Assembly: GCA_020698575.1 (NCBI GenBank)
Contig: CM036240.1
Location: 21,598,711-21,662,710 of the forward strand
Direction: 5' to 3'
DNA from: Bostrychus sinensis
Taxonomy: Eukaryota > Chordata > Actinopteri > Gobiiformes > Eleotridae
DNA: 64,000 nucleotides
Shown here: in pieces, positions 25,401 through 34,544 of the stretch
How the letters are laid out: each line of letters opens with the position of its first letter
Numbering within the stretch: position 1 is the stretch's first letter
The notes under the pieces: generated by a model
Told to the model about the DNA's origin: nothing
What the model saw: only the letters and a program-made list of their open reading frames with translations
Databases searched by the model: none
Translations under genes and position numbers: made by a program

Positions 25401-26524
25401 AATGGCGCCAATGCAGCTTTCACCAATGGCTCTACAGAATCAGGCTCCTTCTCCACCTCTTATCAATGGCAGTATGCATGGGAGGGTGCAGGGCACCAGT
25501 CAAGTGCTGGACTACCTGGAGAACCAGGTCAGAGGACTGGATGTTTCTCCACCTCCTCCTCTAGCAGTTCAAAATATGCCACCATTACAATCACATCCTC
25601 CACCAGTCCCTCCGCCTGTTCCCTACACCCCTGGACCACCAAGTATGCTGTCGGCCCTAGATGACATGGGTGTGAGAGGAGTGGAGAGAAGGGTGATCAC
25701 TCTGCCTCCTATTATTCAGCGTGGTCCCAGCTTTAACTCACAAAGGGGAACAGGGGGTGGTGAGGGACCGAGGGCAGTGCTGAAACTTTCCAGTCAGTCC
25801 AGTGGGAGTACAAACCACTCTGGGGGAGGTGTCCGTGGATACAGAGCCACCTCCCCACCTCGCCGTGGGATCTTACGGGATTACAGTGAAGACTCTGTCT
25901 GGGACAACAGGCAGGAACGAGCTCTACACAGGAGTTCGAGGAATGAGAGGGGAGGCTCCTCTGGCAGGAGGAGGAGTGATAGATCCAGACCTCGCGCTCG
26001 AAGTCGGGATGACCTCATGGAGGAGCCTCAGAGCAGAGCACGGCGACGAGAGAGGAGCTACTCTCCACCTCAGCGACACAAAGGGTCATGGAGCTCTGAT
26101 GAAGACGACCACAGAAGAAGAAAAGGTGGTAAAGACAAGGATTGGCCTGAAAAGCCTCCCAGCTACTTCTCCATCGAGATGCAGCCAGCACACAGTAACA
26201 GCAGAAGACACTACGACCGACTTTCTGTAAGCACACTTAATTAACATTACTACACACTACTTCTTTTTTGTTTCTCAGTCTTTCAATTCATGTGTGTCTT
26301 TGAGTTAAATTTGAATCACTCAATCCTTGATAATGTTGCATTCATGTATTTGTTATATACATTCGTGCTGTTTCTTTGTTTTTTTTCCCTTCTACTTCTT
26401 TCTTGGTCCCTTTTCTCTGGCTGTGTTGGTTTGTTAGATTATCATGACTCTCTTTAACTTCAAATCCTTGACTTTTCTCTTGTAGGATAGAAGCTCCCGT
26501 AGCGGCACCAGTGTAGTCATCTGA
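22491..26524 (+). CDS. ildr1: ILDR1 (angulin-2), immunoglobulin-like domain containing receptor 1
   Basis: Eight coding exons: 22491-22539, 23244-23414, 23842-23991, 24588-24707, 24823-24969, 25081-25206, 25364-26226, 26486-26524; all phases join to about 554 residues (human 546). Order: signal peptide, V-type Ig domain (LRCDYST, WKFKSFCKDP, QDPSNDC, WWDNGVYYCTI), the hallmark HWLTVLLIIIGALLL membrane span, a cysteine-rich juxtamembrane stretch, a proline-rich region (DYLENQVRGLDVS, RRVITLPPIIQR), then an RS/RD-rich basic tail with KPPSYFSIE. The match to ILDR1 is strong along the whole length. ILDR1 marks tricellular tight junctions and is needed for hearing in mammals. The last exon is only 39 bases and ends in TSVVI. 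Teleosts can carry two ildr1 copies; which this is cannot be told here. Confidence 0.93.
23470..23790 (+). mobile_element. LINE-like 3' end in ILDR1 intron 2
   Basis: The segment ends with AAAAGTGCTATACAAATAAA followed by short A-rich units, a 3' tail typical of common fish L2-type LINEs; upstream words such as TTAAAAGTAAACTTAAAATG fit the end of their reverse-transcriptase frame. 5'-truncated. Family assignment is from memory. Confidence 0.5.
24015..24460. mobile_element. Long-inverted-repeat MITE in ILDR1 intron 3
   Basis: The left arm (about 24021-24072, starting TGGGTAACACTTTATTTTAG) is the reverse complement of the right arm (about 24405-24457), with a handful of mismatches; both contain ACTTGATACAGTG and CTACAATGTAA. 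No coding capacity. The exact ends and target duplication are unclear. Confidence 0.75.
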
Positions 26525-26560
26525 AGCATTTCTCTCTTCTTGAACTTTGAATAACAAAAC

Positions 26561-26566
26561 AATAAA
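26561..26566 (+). terminator. ILDR1 poly(A) signal
   Basis: AATAAA 37 bases after the ILDR1 stop. A second, weaker candidate AATAAA lies near 27032. Confidence 0.5.
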
Positions 26567-27062
26567 ATTAAGGCAAATTAATTACTTTTATTTTATGTAC
26601 ATTTCAAAATGTAACTGTCAATGTCATTGTGTTTGAGTAATGAATGGATATATTGTAAGTGCAGTGTATTTAATTGTGTAAATGTGACCATTTTGCAGTT
26701 ATTTGATATTGTGTGTTTGTTTTTGGTGGTGGATAAAGCCTGTATGTTTTGGTTTTGTTAAAAAAAAATGGTTATAAAAGTAAAAATACAAAATTCCTTT
26801 TTTTTTAGTTTGGAATAATAATAGCCTACACCTAATATTTATTGTGTTTTCCGTTTGTGAAATGCAGTTAAAAGAGAACTCTTAGTGGTTTCATTTCAAA
26901 TAACATTTTAACAGATGTGAAAATAAACTTGCCTATGTGTCATGTTTTAATGTTTGTTTTTTTTCATATGGCTTATCATTATGAGATGTTGAATGCATTT
27001 GTTTCTTTCTGTAGCCTAGTGTTTGTGATATAATAAAGACTCAGTAGCCGCTTGTTAGGTTT
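26567..27062. other. ILDR1 3' flank
   Basis: AT-rich sequence between the ILDR1 poly(A) signal and the mobile-DNA block; may include a longer ILDR1 3' UTR. No gene seen. Confidence 0.45.
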
Positions 27063-27100
27063 GCATAACTGTATTATTAACATGCATCATAGCATACAGG
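27063..27100. repeat. Possible Gypsy LTR remnant, copy 1
   Basis: CATAACTGTATTATT, a short variable gap, then CATCATAGCATACAG; nearly repeated in the same orientation at 33329-33362. The pair brackets the Gypsy and proline-repeat sequences, as remnants of the two LTRs would. Confidence 0.4.
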
Positions 27101-27109
27101 TACACTCTA

Positions 27110-27604
27110 ATGCTCCTGGGTATAACCTCTATATCTGGAATGTATCATTCATTCACCTATGGTCATGAGCTTTGGGTCATGACCGAAAGGACAAGATCCC
27201 GGATACAAGCGGCCGAAATGAGTTTCCTCCGCAGGGTGGCTGGGCGCTCCCTTAGAGATAGGGTGAGGAGCTCGGTTACCCGGGAGGAGCTCGGAGTAGA
27301 GCCGCTGCTCCTCCACATCGAGAGGAGCCAGCTGAGGTGGCTCGGGCATCTGTTCCGGATGCCTCCTGGACGCCTCCCTGGGGAGGTGTTCCGGGCATGT
27401 CCCACCGGGAGGAGGCCCCGGGGAAGACCTAGGACACGCTGGAGGGACTATGTCTCTCGGCTGGCCTGGGAACGTCTTGGGGTTCCTCCTGAGGAGCTGG
27501 AGGAAGTGTCCGGGGAGAGGGATGTCTGGGTGTCCCTGCTTAGACTGCTGCCTCCGTGACCCGGCCCCGGATAAAGCGGAAGAAGATGGCTGGATGGATG
27601 GATC
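27110..27604 (+). mobile_element. LINE 3' fragment (non-LTR retrotransposon)
   Basis: An open stretch (27110-27559) encodes the C-terminal part of a LINE reverse-transcriptase protein, with the typical motifs HELWVMTERTRSRIQAAEM, LRWLGHL, GRRPRGRPRTRWRDYV and a final LLRLLPP. It is followed by GGATAAAGCGGAAGAAGATGG and a short ATGG tail, a common fish LINE ending. Everything 5' of this is missing, as is usual for LINE copies. The exact clade (Rex-, RTE- or L2-type) cannot be settled by eye. Confidence 0.85.
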
Positions 27605-27760
27605 ATTCCAGCGGAAAACTAACATCTCCCCTTTTATAATCATGTCTATCAATACAAACAGTATAACAGGCCTGTAGTTACATAAACTCAGATTGAATAC
27701 TACATTGGCAAAACTGGTAACTCTTTTTCATAAATGACTTCTACATCAGAACATTTTCTT

Positions 27761-30700
27761 TTACAGGTTTATTCTGTTTGGTGCCTTCACCAGCCTACCA
27801 CTACTGGTTCTATACTGCCTTGTGTCTGGGGAGAGGGCAATAGGTTGTTGAGCACGCCCTTTTTCATTGTGTATATTACTGTGAGTGTCCTTTTCTCCCT
27901 TTGCCTGCACTGAGCTGTCCTGATCTGGAACCTGTCCTTGTAATTTCTCTGAAACATCTCTCTCAGCTGGTCTCAGATGCACTTTGTTGCGCCTGTACAA
28001 GGACCCTTCGACAACCTCCAGGTATGACCTTGGGCTTACCTGCTGAAGACACACCCCTTTTCTCCATTTGCCCGTCTGGTCTCCAGGCAATGGCTGCATC
28101 CTAATGGGCTGGCCTATGTTCAGTTCAGACAGATCCCTAGCTGACCTGTTACACCAAAACTTTGCCTTTTGATGCTTGGCTCTTAATTTCTCTGAGACGC
28201 CAGGAACGTGACGCATGGCCCCAAAAGTGCGTTGGAGACAGGGACCGGTGTCTTCAGTCTCCGAGCTAACAGCCTTTGGACTGGACTGTTGTGGACATCA
28301 TCTGTGGGTGTATTCCTCCACTGCACTATAGCCAACCATTGATAAGTACCGGCACTGGCTGCTCATTTGCACATTTTCTTTTTTTTACAATTTTCACCGC
28401 AGACTCAGCTTTACCATTAGACTTGGGGGTGCCTTAGGGATGACATAACATGCTGGAAATCCCATTCTTTTGCAAATTTCCTGAATGTTTCATTGTCAAA
28501 CTGGGAGCCGCAATCACTGATTACATATTCAGCCTGGCCATATCTGGCAAATTGTGATTTGCACTTGAGGACTGTGGTTTCTGCTGTGAGGTTGGGAGCT
28601 GCTCTATCTCTCAAAAATCTGAGTAGTGGTCTACCATTATCAAAAAGTCTTTACCTGCCTGTCTGTACAGGTCCATGCTCAGGATTTGCCATGGCCATGT
28701 GGGAAGTGCATGTGACATCATTGTTTCTTGCTGCTGTTTGTGTGAGTATTCGTTGCATGCCGAGCACTGACTAATCAAGTCTTTTATCTCACCCTGTATC
28801 TTGGGCCAGTATAATGTGTCCCTGGCCTGTCTGTAACATGCATCACCCCTAATATGACTAATGTGAACGTGTTTTAAAATTTCTGGGTGCAATGATCTTG
28901 GGATAATTATTCTTTGACTTTTAAAAAGCACTCCATCTGGCGCATTGATCTCATCCCTGATGGACTAGTACTCCCTGATAGCTATGGGAGTCTCGTCTTT
29001 GTGCTCAGGCCACCCCTGCAGACTACTGTTCTCAACATCTGGAGACATTTGTCCTTATCAGTGTGTTCTTTTATTTGTGCCAGGGTTGAGTAGTGACATT
29101 TAGGTAGTCAGCCTGATTTATCAGTTCAGAGATTTCTTGTGCCTTCTGCAGGATGCATACTGAATGACAGCTGTACGCCCCATCAGGCATCTTTACAGCG
29201 ACAGTGGCTCTGCTGAGTGTCACTTATGTGCATGCAAGGACAACGCCTGTACGTTACCTTAAGGTTGTAGTATTGTAGCGTGAGGAGCATGCTCTGCAGA
29301 CGTTTAGGTGCACAGAGAAGTGGCCTGTTAAAAGCTGAGATTAACAGCTTGTGATCTGTTTTGCCTGTTATATCTTTTCTGCCATAGAGCTAATGGTGAA
29401 AGTGTTGACATATAAACACAATGCTCAAGCACTCCTCCTCAATTTGTGCACAGTTTTGTTCAGTCTGTGTTAGTGCACGGGATGCAAATCCCACTGGCTG
29501 GCCATTTTGCAGAAGGCAACAGTCAAGTCTCTTTTGGCTCGCTTCACTCTGAACTGTGACTGGCTTTGTTACGTCATAGTACCTCAAGACCGGCGCTAAC
29601 GTGACCAGTCGCTTCATCTCCTGAACTGCTGCCTCGTGCTTTGGCATCCTTGTCCAACAGCTTAAGCATTGGCTCGCACACCTCTTGATAGATGTGGCAA
29701 AAACTTGGCGAGATAGGTCTCAAACCCTATGGGTCTCTGTACCGCTTTGGCATCGGTGGGGTGGGGCATGTCTTGAACTGCCCTGATTTTCTCAGGGTCT
29801 GGCCATAGACCCTCAGTTGACAGAACATGTCCATGGATCTTGACCTTCTTTACTTTAAACTGGAGCTTTCTAAGTCTCAGTCTCAGTTTGATCTCGCTAC
29901 ACCTGTCCATTAGTGCTATCAGCTTTACATTGTGATCCGCCGCGGCCTTCGCATCGGAGTCTCCACAACCAACAATCAGTATGTCATCCGCAATTGCAGC
30001 AGCTGCTTGCATTGGTAAACTTCTGGGGTGACAGCTTCTCCAAAAGGCAACTTTAGCCATCTGTACCTGCCCCAAGGAGTCCAGAATGCTGTCATGTAGC
30101 TGCTCTCTCTGTCCAATTTGCACTGCAAAAATGCATCACTTTTATCCACAAGGGTGAAATCCTAGTTTTAAGGAGTTTGTACAGCACATCATCCAATGTA
30201 GGCATTTGGTAGTGGGACCGCCTCAAGGCTTTATTGAGAGACTTGGGGTCAGTACAAATCCTAAATTTTTCACCATGATCACCATGTTGCTGATCCATTC
30301 AGTTGGTTCAGATACAGGAGTTACATGCGCATCTCTCTTTCGTGTTTATCCAGCTGAGCCTTGACAGCACTTCTGAGTGCCACTGGGACATTCTGTGGGG
30401 ATGCTTGCACGGAGCTCACCATGTCTTCTTGCTAAAAATGAACATCTCCAGGGGGTGACTGAACAGGGCCGTTAAAGACTTCTGCATATGGGTCAATGAG
30501 CTGCTGCTTGGTTAAAGGTATTGGGCTACTCTGGTCTATTTTGTTTATTTTGTCAGGGATGGTGAAATGCATCAGGCCTAACTGCATACATGTTGAGCCT
30601 GAAAGTAGGGGCCTTTGGTTGCACCTGACAAAGACACCTCTGACACCTCTCAAAGTCCAGCACATGACTCATGCCCTTCCCCACACACACACTGTTCTAA

Positions 30701-30895
30701 AAATACCTACAGAGCGCATTGTTTCCCCAGAGTATAACAGAAGCTTGGCTCTACTGGGTAATAGTGATACACTGGGTGCCAGTTTACTTTTATCTTTAAT
30801 GCTCATTACATTGCAGGTCGCCCCTGAGTCCAGCTGGCATCTTTGCAAGCCTCCATTTATTTTTAACAATTTTTTTCCTTGTCCATTTACTGCCC
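27761..30895 (-). mobile_element. Decayed Ty3/Gypsy-type LTR retrotransposon, pol remnants
   Basis: Minus-strand pieces appear in pol order from right to left: aspartic protease (LDSGATCNV, 30869-30669); start of reverse transcriptase (SLNKALRRSHYQMPTLDD, 30298-30092); polymerase core with IADD where YXDD is expected, and GHVLSTEGL (30123-29662); RNase H (29647-29390, ALTQTEQNCAQIEEE); integrase zinc region and core start (HISHIRGDACY, CSACN, 28931-28611); integrase core (YVISDCGSQFDNETF, 28614-28417); and a basic C-terminal part (28216-27761). Stops and frame changes separate all pieces and the polymerase motif is altered, so this is a dead copy. No gag piece was found. Confidence 0.88.
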
Positions 30896-30908
30896 CAATG
30901 CTCTTGGC

Positions 30909-31260
30909 TGTTATGTCTCGTGTCTCTGTCTAGTTTTCTGTATTTGTTTCCCTTGTCTTATTTTGTATTCCCTGTCTGTTTCCTGGTTTTCCCGGTGTTC
31001 TTCCTGCCTCTTGTGTTTCCCGCGTGTTTTGATTACCTGCCCCGCCCTGATGTTTTTCACCTGTGTCTCATTTCCTCGTGTATTTATATCCTGTGTCCTC
31101 CCCAGGTTTTTGTTGGTTCATTTGGTATGTTTAGTTTTGTCTGGTTGTGGTTTTCGTCCTTTGTCTTCCCTGTGAGTATATTAAAGCCTGTTTTGTCCGC
31201 ATTTTTGGGTCCATCCCTTCTGTGCTCCGCTCCAGCCGTAATAGAATGAACCAACCTCTC
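30909..31260 (+). mobile_element. LTR-like leader of a second element
   Basis: A pyrimidine-rich sequence beginning TGTTATGTCTCGTG contains a TATA-like TATTTATATCC (about 31080), an ATTAAA signal (31179-31184) and then a GAATGAACC start region. This promoter plus poly(A) arrangement is what an LTR and its downstream leader look like in fish retroelements. It interrupts the minus-strand Gypsy copy. No second LTR copy was found to the right, so the element is incomplete or a solo leader with attached coding DNA. Confidence 0.5.
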
Positions 31261-33180
31261 CTGGACCCAGTGGACTGTATTACGGGGACGGAGTCCCCGT
31301 TGCTGCTTTTTGTAAAGCTGTGGGGGCATGGACTGTCCCCGGTGGCTGCCCTGCAGCAGGCCCAGGAGCAGGCCTGTTTGCAAGCAGCCACCGCGGGAGC
31401 TTGTGGTGGTGGACGCGTGGTGGTGGACGCGGCGGCGCTCTAGGGCCAGCACCTCTCGGCGGGATCCTCCACCTGCTCCCCGGGCTCCGCCCGTGCCAGC
31501 CGCTTCTCCCCGGGCTCCGCCCGTGCCAGCCGCTTCTCCCCGGGCTCCGCTCGTGCCAGCACCTGCTCCCCGGGCTCCGCCTGTGCCAGCCGCTTCTCCC
31601 CGGATTCCGCTCGTGCCTGCACCTGCTCCCCGGATTCCGCTCGTGCTTGCACCTGCTCCCAGGACTCCGCCCGTGCCTGCAGCTTCTCCCCGGACTTTGC
31701 CAGTTCCTGTCTCAGAACCTCCGCCGGACACAGCTCTCCGTCCGGGGCGGTCTCCGTCAGTTCCCGCTCCTCGTCTTGTGCCGCTGCCGAGGACGTCGCC
31801 AGTTCCCGTTCCCGGCCTGGGGCCGCAGCAGTCGCCAGTTCCCGTTCCCGGCCTGGGGCCGCAGCAGTCGCCAGTTCCCGTTCCCGGCCTGGGGCCGCAG
31901 CAGTCGCCGGTTCCCGTTCCCGGCCTGGGGCCGCAGCAGTCGCCGGTTCCCGTTCCCGGCCTGGGGCCGCAGCAGTCGCCGGTTCCCGTTCCCGGCCTGG
32001 GGCCGCAGCAGTCGCCGGTTCCCGTTCCCGGCCTGGGGCCGCAGCAGGCCGCTCGCTGCCTAGGACGCCGCCAGTTCCCGCTCCATGTCTCTTGTCGCTG
32101 CCTAGGACGCCGACAGTTCCCGCTCCATGTCTCTTGTCGCTGCCTAGGACGCCGACAGTTCCCGCTCCCCGACTGGGGCCGCCAAATATTCAGCGGTCGC
32201 CAGTTCCCGCTCCACGTCTCTTGTCACTGCCTAGGAAGCCGCCAGTCCCGGCTCCCCGCCTGGGGCCGCAGCAGCCGCCAGTCCCAGCTCCCCGCCTGGG
32301 ATCGCCGCTGCCGCCAGTTCCAGTGCCTTCTCCGGGGCCTTCGCCGCCGCCGGAGCCTCCAGTGTCTTCTCCGGGGCCTTCGCCGCCGCCGGAGCCTCCA
32401 GTGTCTCCTCCGGGGCCCTCGTCGCCGCCGGAATCTCCAGTGTCTCCTCCGGGGCCCTCGTCGCCGCCGGAATCTCCAGTGTCTCCTCCGGGGCCCTCGT
32501 CGCCGCCGGAATCTCCAGTGTCTCCTCCGGGGCCCTCGTCGCCGCCGGAATCTCCAGTGTCTCCTCCAGGGCCCTCGTCGCCGCCGGAGCCTCCAGTGTC
32601 TCCAGTGTCTCCAGACTCTCCTCCGGGGCCCTCGTCTCCGCCGGAATCTCCAGTGTCTCCGCCGGGGCCCTCGTCTCCGCCGGAGCCTCCAGTGTCTCCG
32701 CCGGAGCCTCCAGTGTCTCCGCCGGAGCCTCCAGTGTCTCCGCCGGAGCCTCCAGTGTCTCCGCCGGAGCCTCCAGTGTCTCCGCCGGAGCCTCCAGACT
32801 CCCCTCCGGGGCCCTCTCCGCCGCCGGAGCCTCCAGTGTCTCCGCCGGAGCCTCCAGACTCCCCTCCGGGGCCCTCTCCGCCGCTGGAGCTTCCAGTGTC
32901 TCCGCCGGAGCCTCCAGACTCCCCTCCGGGGCCCTCTCCGCCGCCGGAGCCTCCAGACTCCCCTCCGGGGCCCTCTCCGCCGCCGGAGCCTCCTGACTCT
33001 CCTCCGGGGCCCTGTTTTTGCCCCCGGAGCCTCCTGACTCTCCTCCGGGGCCCTGTTTTTGCCCCCGGAGCCTCCTGACTCTCCTCCGGGGCCCTGTTTT
33101 TGCCCCCGGAGCCTCCTGACTCTCCCCCTGGGCCCTGTTTTTGCCCCCGGAGCCTCCTGACTCTCCCCGGACGTTCTAGT
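31235..33180 (+). repeat. GC-rich proline-coding minisatellite block
   Basis: About 1.95 kb of serial tandem arrays with changing unit lengths: 30 bases at about 31480-31700 (PRAPPVPAAS), 36 bases at about 31795-32050 (SPVPVPGLGPQQ), about 42 bases at 32050-32300, 39- and 21-base units at about 32320-32990 (PPGPSSPPESPVS and PPEPPVS), and about 44-base units at 33000-33170. Most units are multiples of three, so frames on both strands stay open for hundreds of codons. The proline-rich frame runs 31328-32050 and then continues in a different frame from 32092 to 33078, so as written it is not one intact protein. An upstream frame from 31246 starts MNQPLLDPVD and stops at 31443. Most likely a decayed gag-like or tandem-repeat region of a retroelement. 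Confidence 0.75.
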
Positions 33181-33328
33181 TTGGTTGAGCGAGAAAAAGA
33201 ACATTTTGAGAGCACAGCACAGATGTGTTGAATGAGGAAAATCAGGAAGTGCATGCACAAAACCCTTCTGTCTGCTCAAATTATTATATTCTTCTCTCAA
33301 AATATTGGCACAAATAAAACGCCATACA

Positions 33329-33362
33329 TAACTGTATTATTGTGCGTCATAGCATACAGCTC
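33329..33362. repeat. Possible Gypsy LTR remnant, copy 2
   Basis: CATAACTGTATTATTGTGCGTCATAGCATACAG-like segment matching 27063-27100 in the same orientation. Only about 35 bases are clearly shared, so LTR status is inferred. Confidence 0.4.
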
Positions 33363-34012
33363 CTGAAGTGGAGTAACTTCTGGGTTACCAAACAACCAAA
33401 CAAATCCAAATACTTATGAGTTGTATCAGGGGATGTTTCTATTTCTACTTTAATTTAATCTGTCATTTACTGATAAATGAACATTCAAAGATGTTTTTGC
33501 AGAGCTGTAGCACTGATAACTTCATTCATTATATAAAGATGAGTGCATTTTTGCAGAAGTATGAGATCTCTTGTCTTAAAAAACGATTATTTCCCCGTAA
33601 GGAGCCACACTGTTTACCTCTCATAGAGGAAGTCCCTATGATTGTGACTCGGGAACTCGGAGTCCAACACTTCCGCATGAGTTTCTGAGCAAAATTTCCG
33701 ACCTGAGACGGTGTTCAAGGCCGTTTTTCCGACTCTGAGGTTGGAATTTCTGAGATTCCGATGTATCATGAACACAGCATCTATACGATAGGCCTCTCTA
33801 TCTCTCTATCTAACTCTTTTATGATTGTGTTTGGAGTAAAACATCAGGAACTATCTGAAATGTCACGAGTTCTCGACGATAGAGCGTTACAATTAGACGC
33901 GCGTATATTTGATATCATTAATGGTTGTAAAATTTTAACGCTCGATATCTCAGTGATTTCTGAGTCTATCAACACGAAACAGACTGACAAAGCTTAAAAT
34001 CTCCTCTGTCAC
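33363..34012. other. Sequence between the repeat block and the BEL/Pao insertion
   Basis: No gene recognised. The part at about 33640-33760 (ACTCGGGAACTCGGAGTCC, GACTCTGAGGTTGGAATTTCTGAGATTCCGA) looks like a dispersed repeat. A 78-codon open frame at 33761-33997 has no family resemblance I know. Confidence 0.4.
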
Positions 34013-34294
34013 TGTTCCAGCCATTATGTGCGTCATGAGTGGGTGTGAATGGGTATGAGTGGGTGTGTCATGGGCCCTGCATGGTGCAGGGCATATAATG
34101 AGCTCAATGGGACAGGTGTGTGTGATTGGGACTGGGTGAGCAGACAGTTTTTAGACACGCGTAGCCATGTCTGTTCTTGTTCTTTGATTTAGTTATTATT
34201 TACAATAAAGTTGATCGAATTGTACATGATGGAGTGCGCGCGTCAATTCCAGCAAACCCAGTCGTAGTGGCGTTGAGTAGCTTTAGTCACTACA
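34013..34294 (+). repeat. BEL/Pao 5' LTR
   Basis: 282 bases from TGTTCCAGCC to AGTCACTACA, with a GCATATAATG TATA-like box (34091-34100) and an AATAAA at about 34204. Identical, by reading, to the right LTR. Confidence 0.95.
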
Positions 34295-34544
34295 TTAAGT
34301 CAAAAACTCGCTCAAGATGAAACGCGTGAGTTCCAGCTATTGGTACAGCTGCTTCGGTGTTTCGGCCTCGTAATGAAAGAAGAATGGATTCTCGGCCAAC
34401 AAGTTTGTGATCAGTTCTGAATGAATGAATGAGACGACTGTGAGCAGGTCAGTGTCAGTCATACACTCACACAAAGAGTGAGAGCCCAGGCGATCTACCG
34501 TAAAGTCGTGAGTAATCGAGTGGTGCCTTTTCATATAATTAATA

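Noticed and set aside
31084..33300. Minus-strand open frames of 215-358 codons (Gly/Arg-rich) opposite the proline block
   Set aside because: Shadows of GC-rich arrays with three-base periodicity; no start context, splice structure or family match.
33761..33997. 78-codon frame left of the BEL/Pao element
   Set aside because: No recognisable domain and surrounded by repeats; cannot be supported as a gene.
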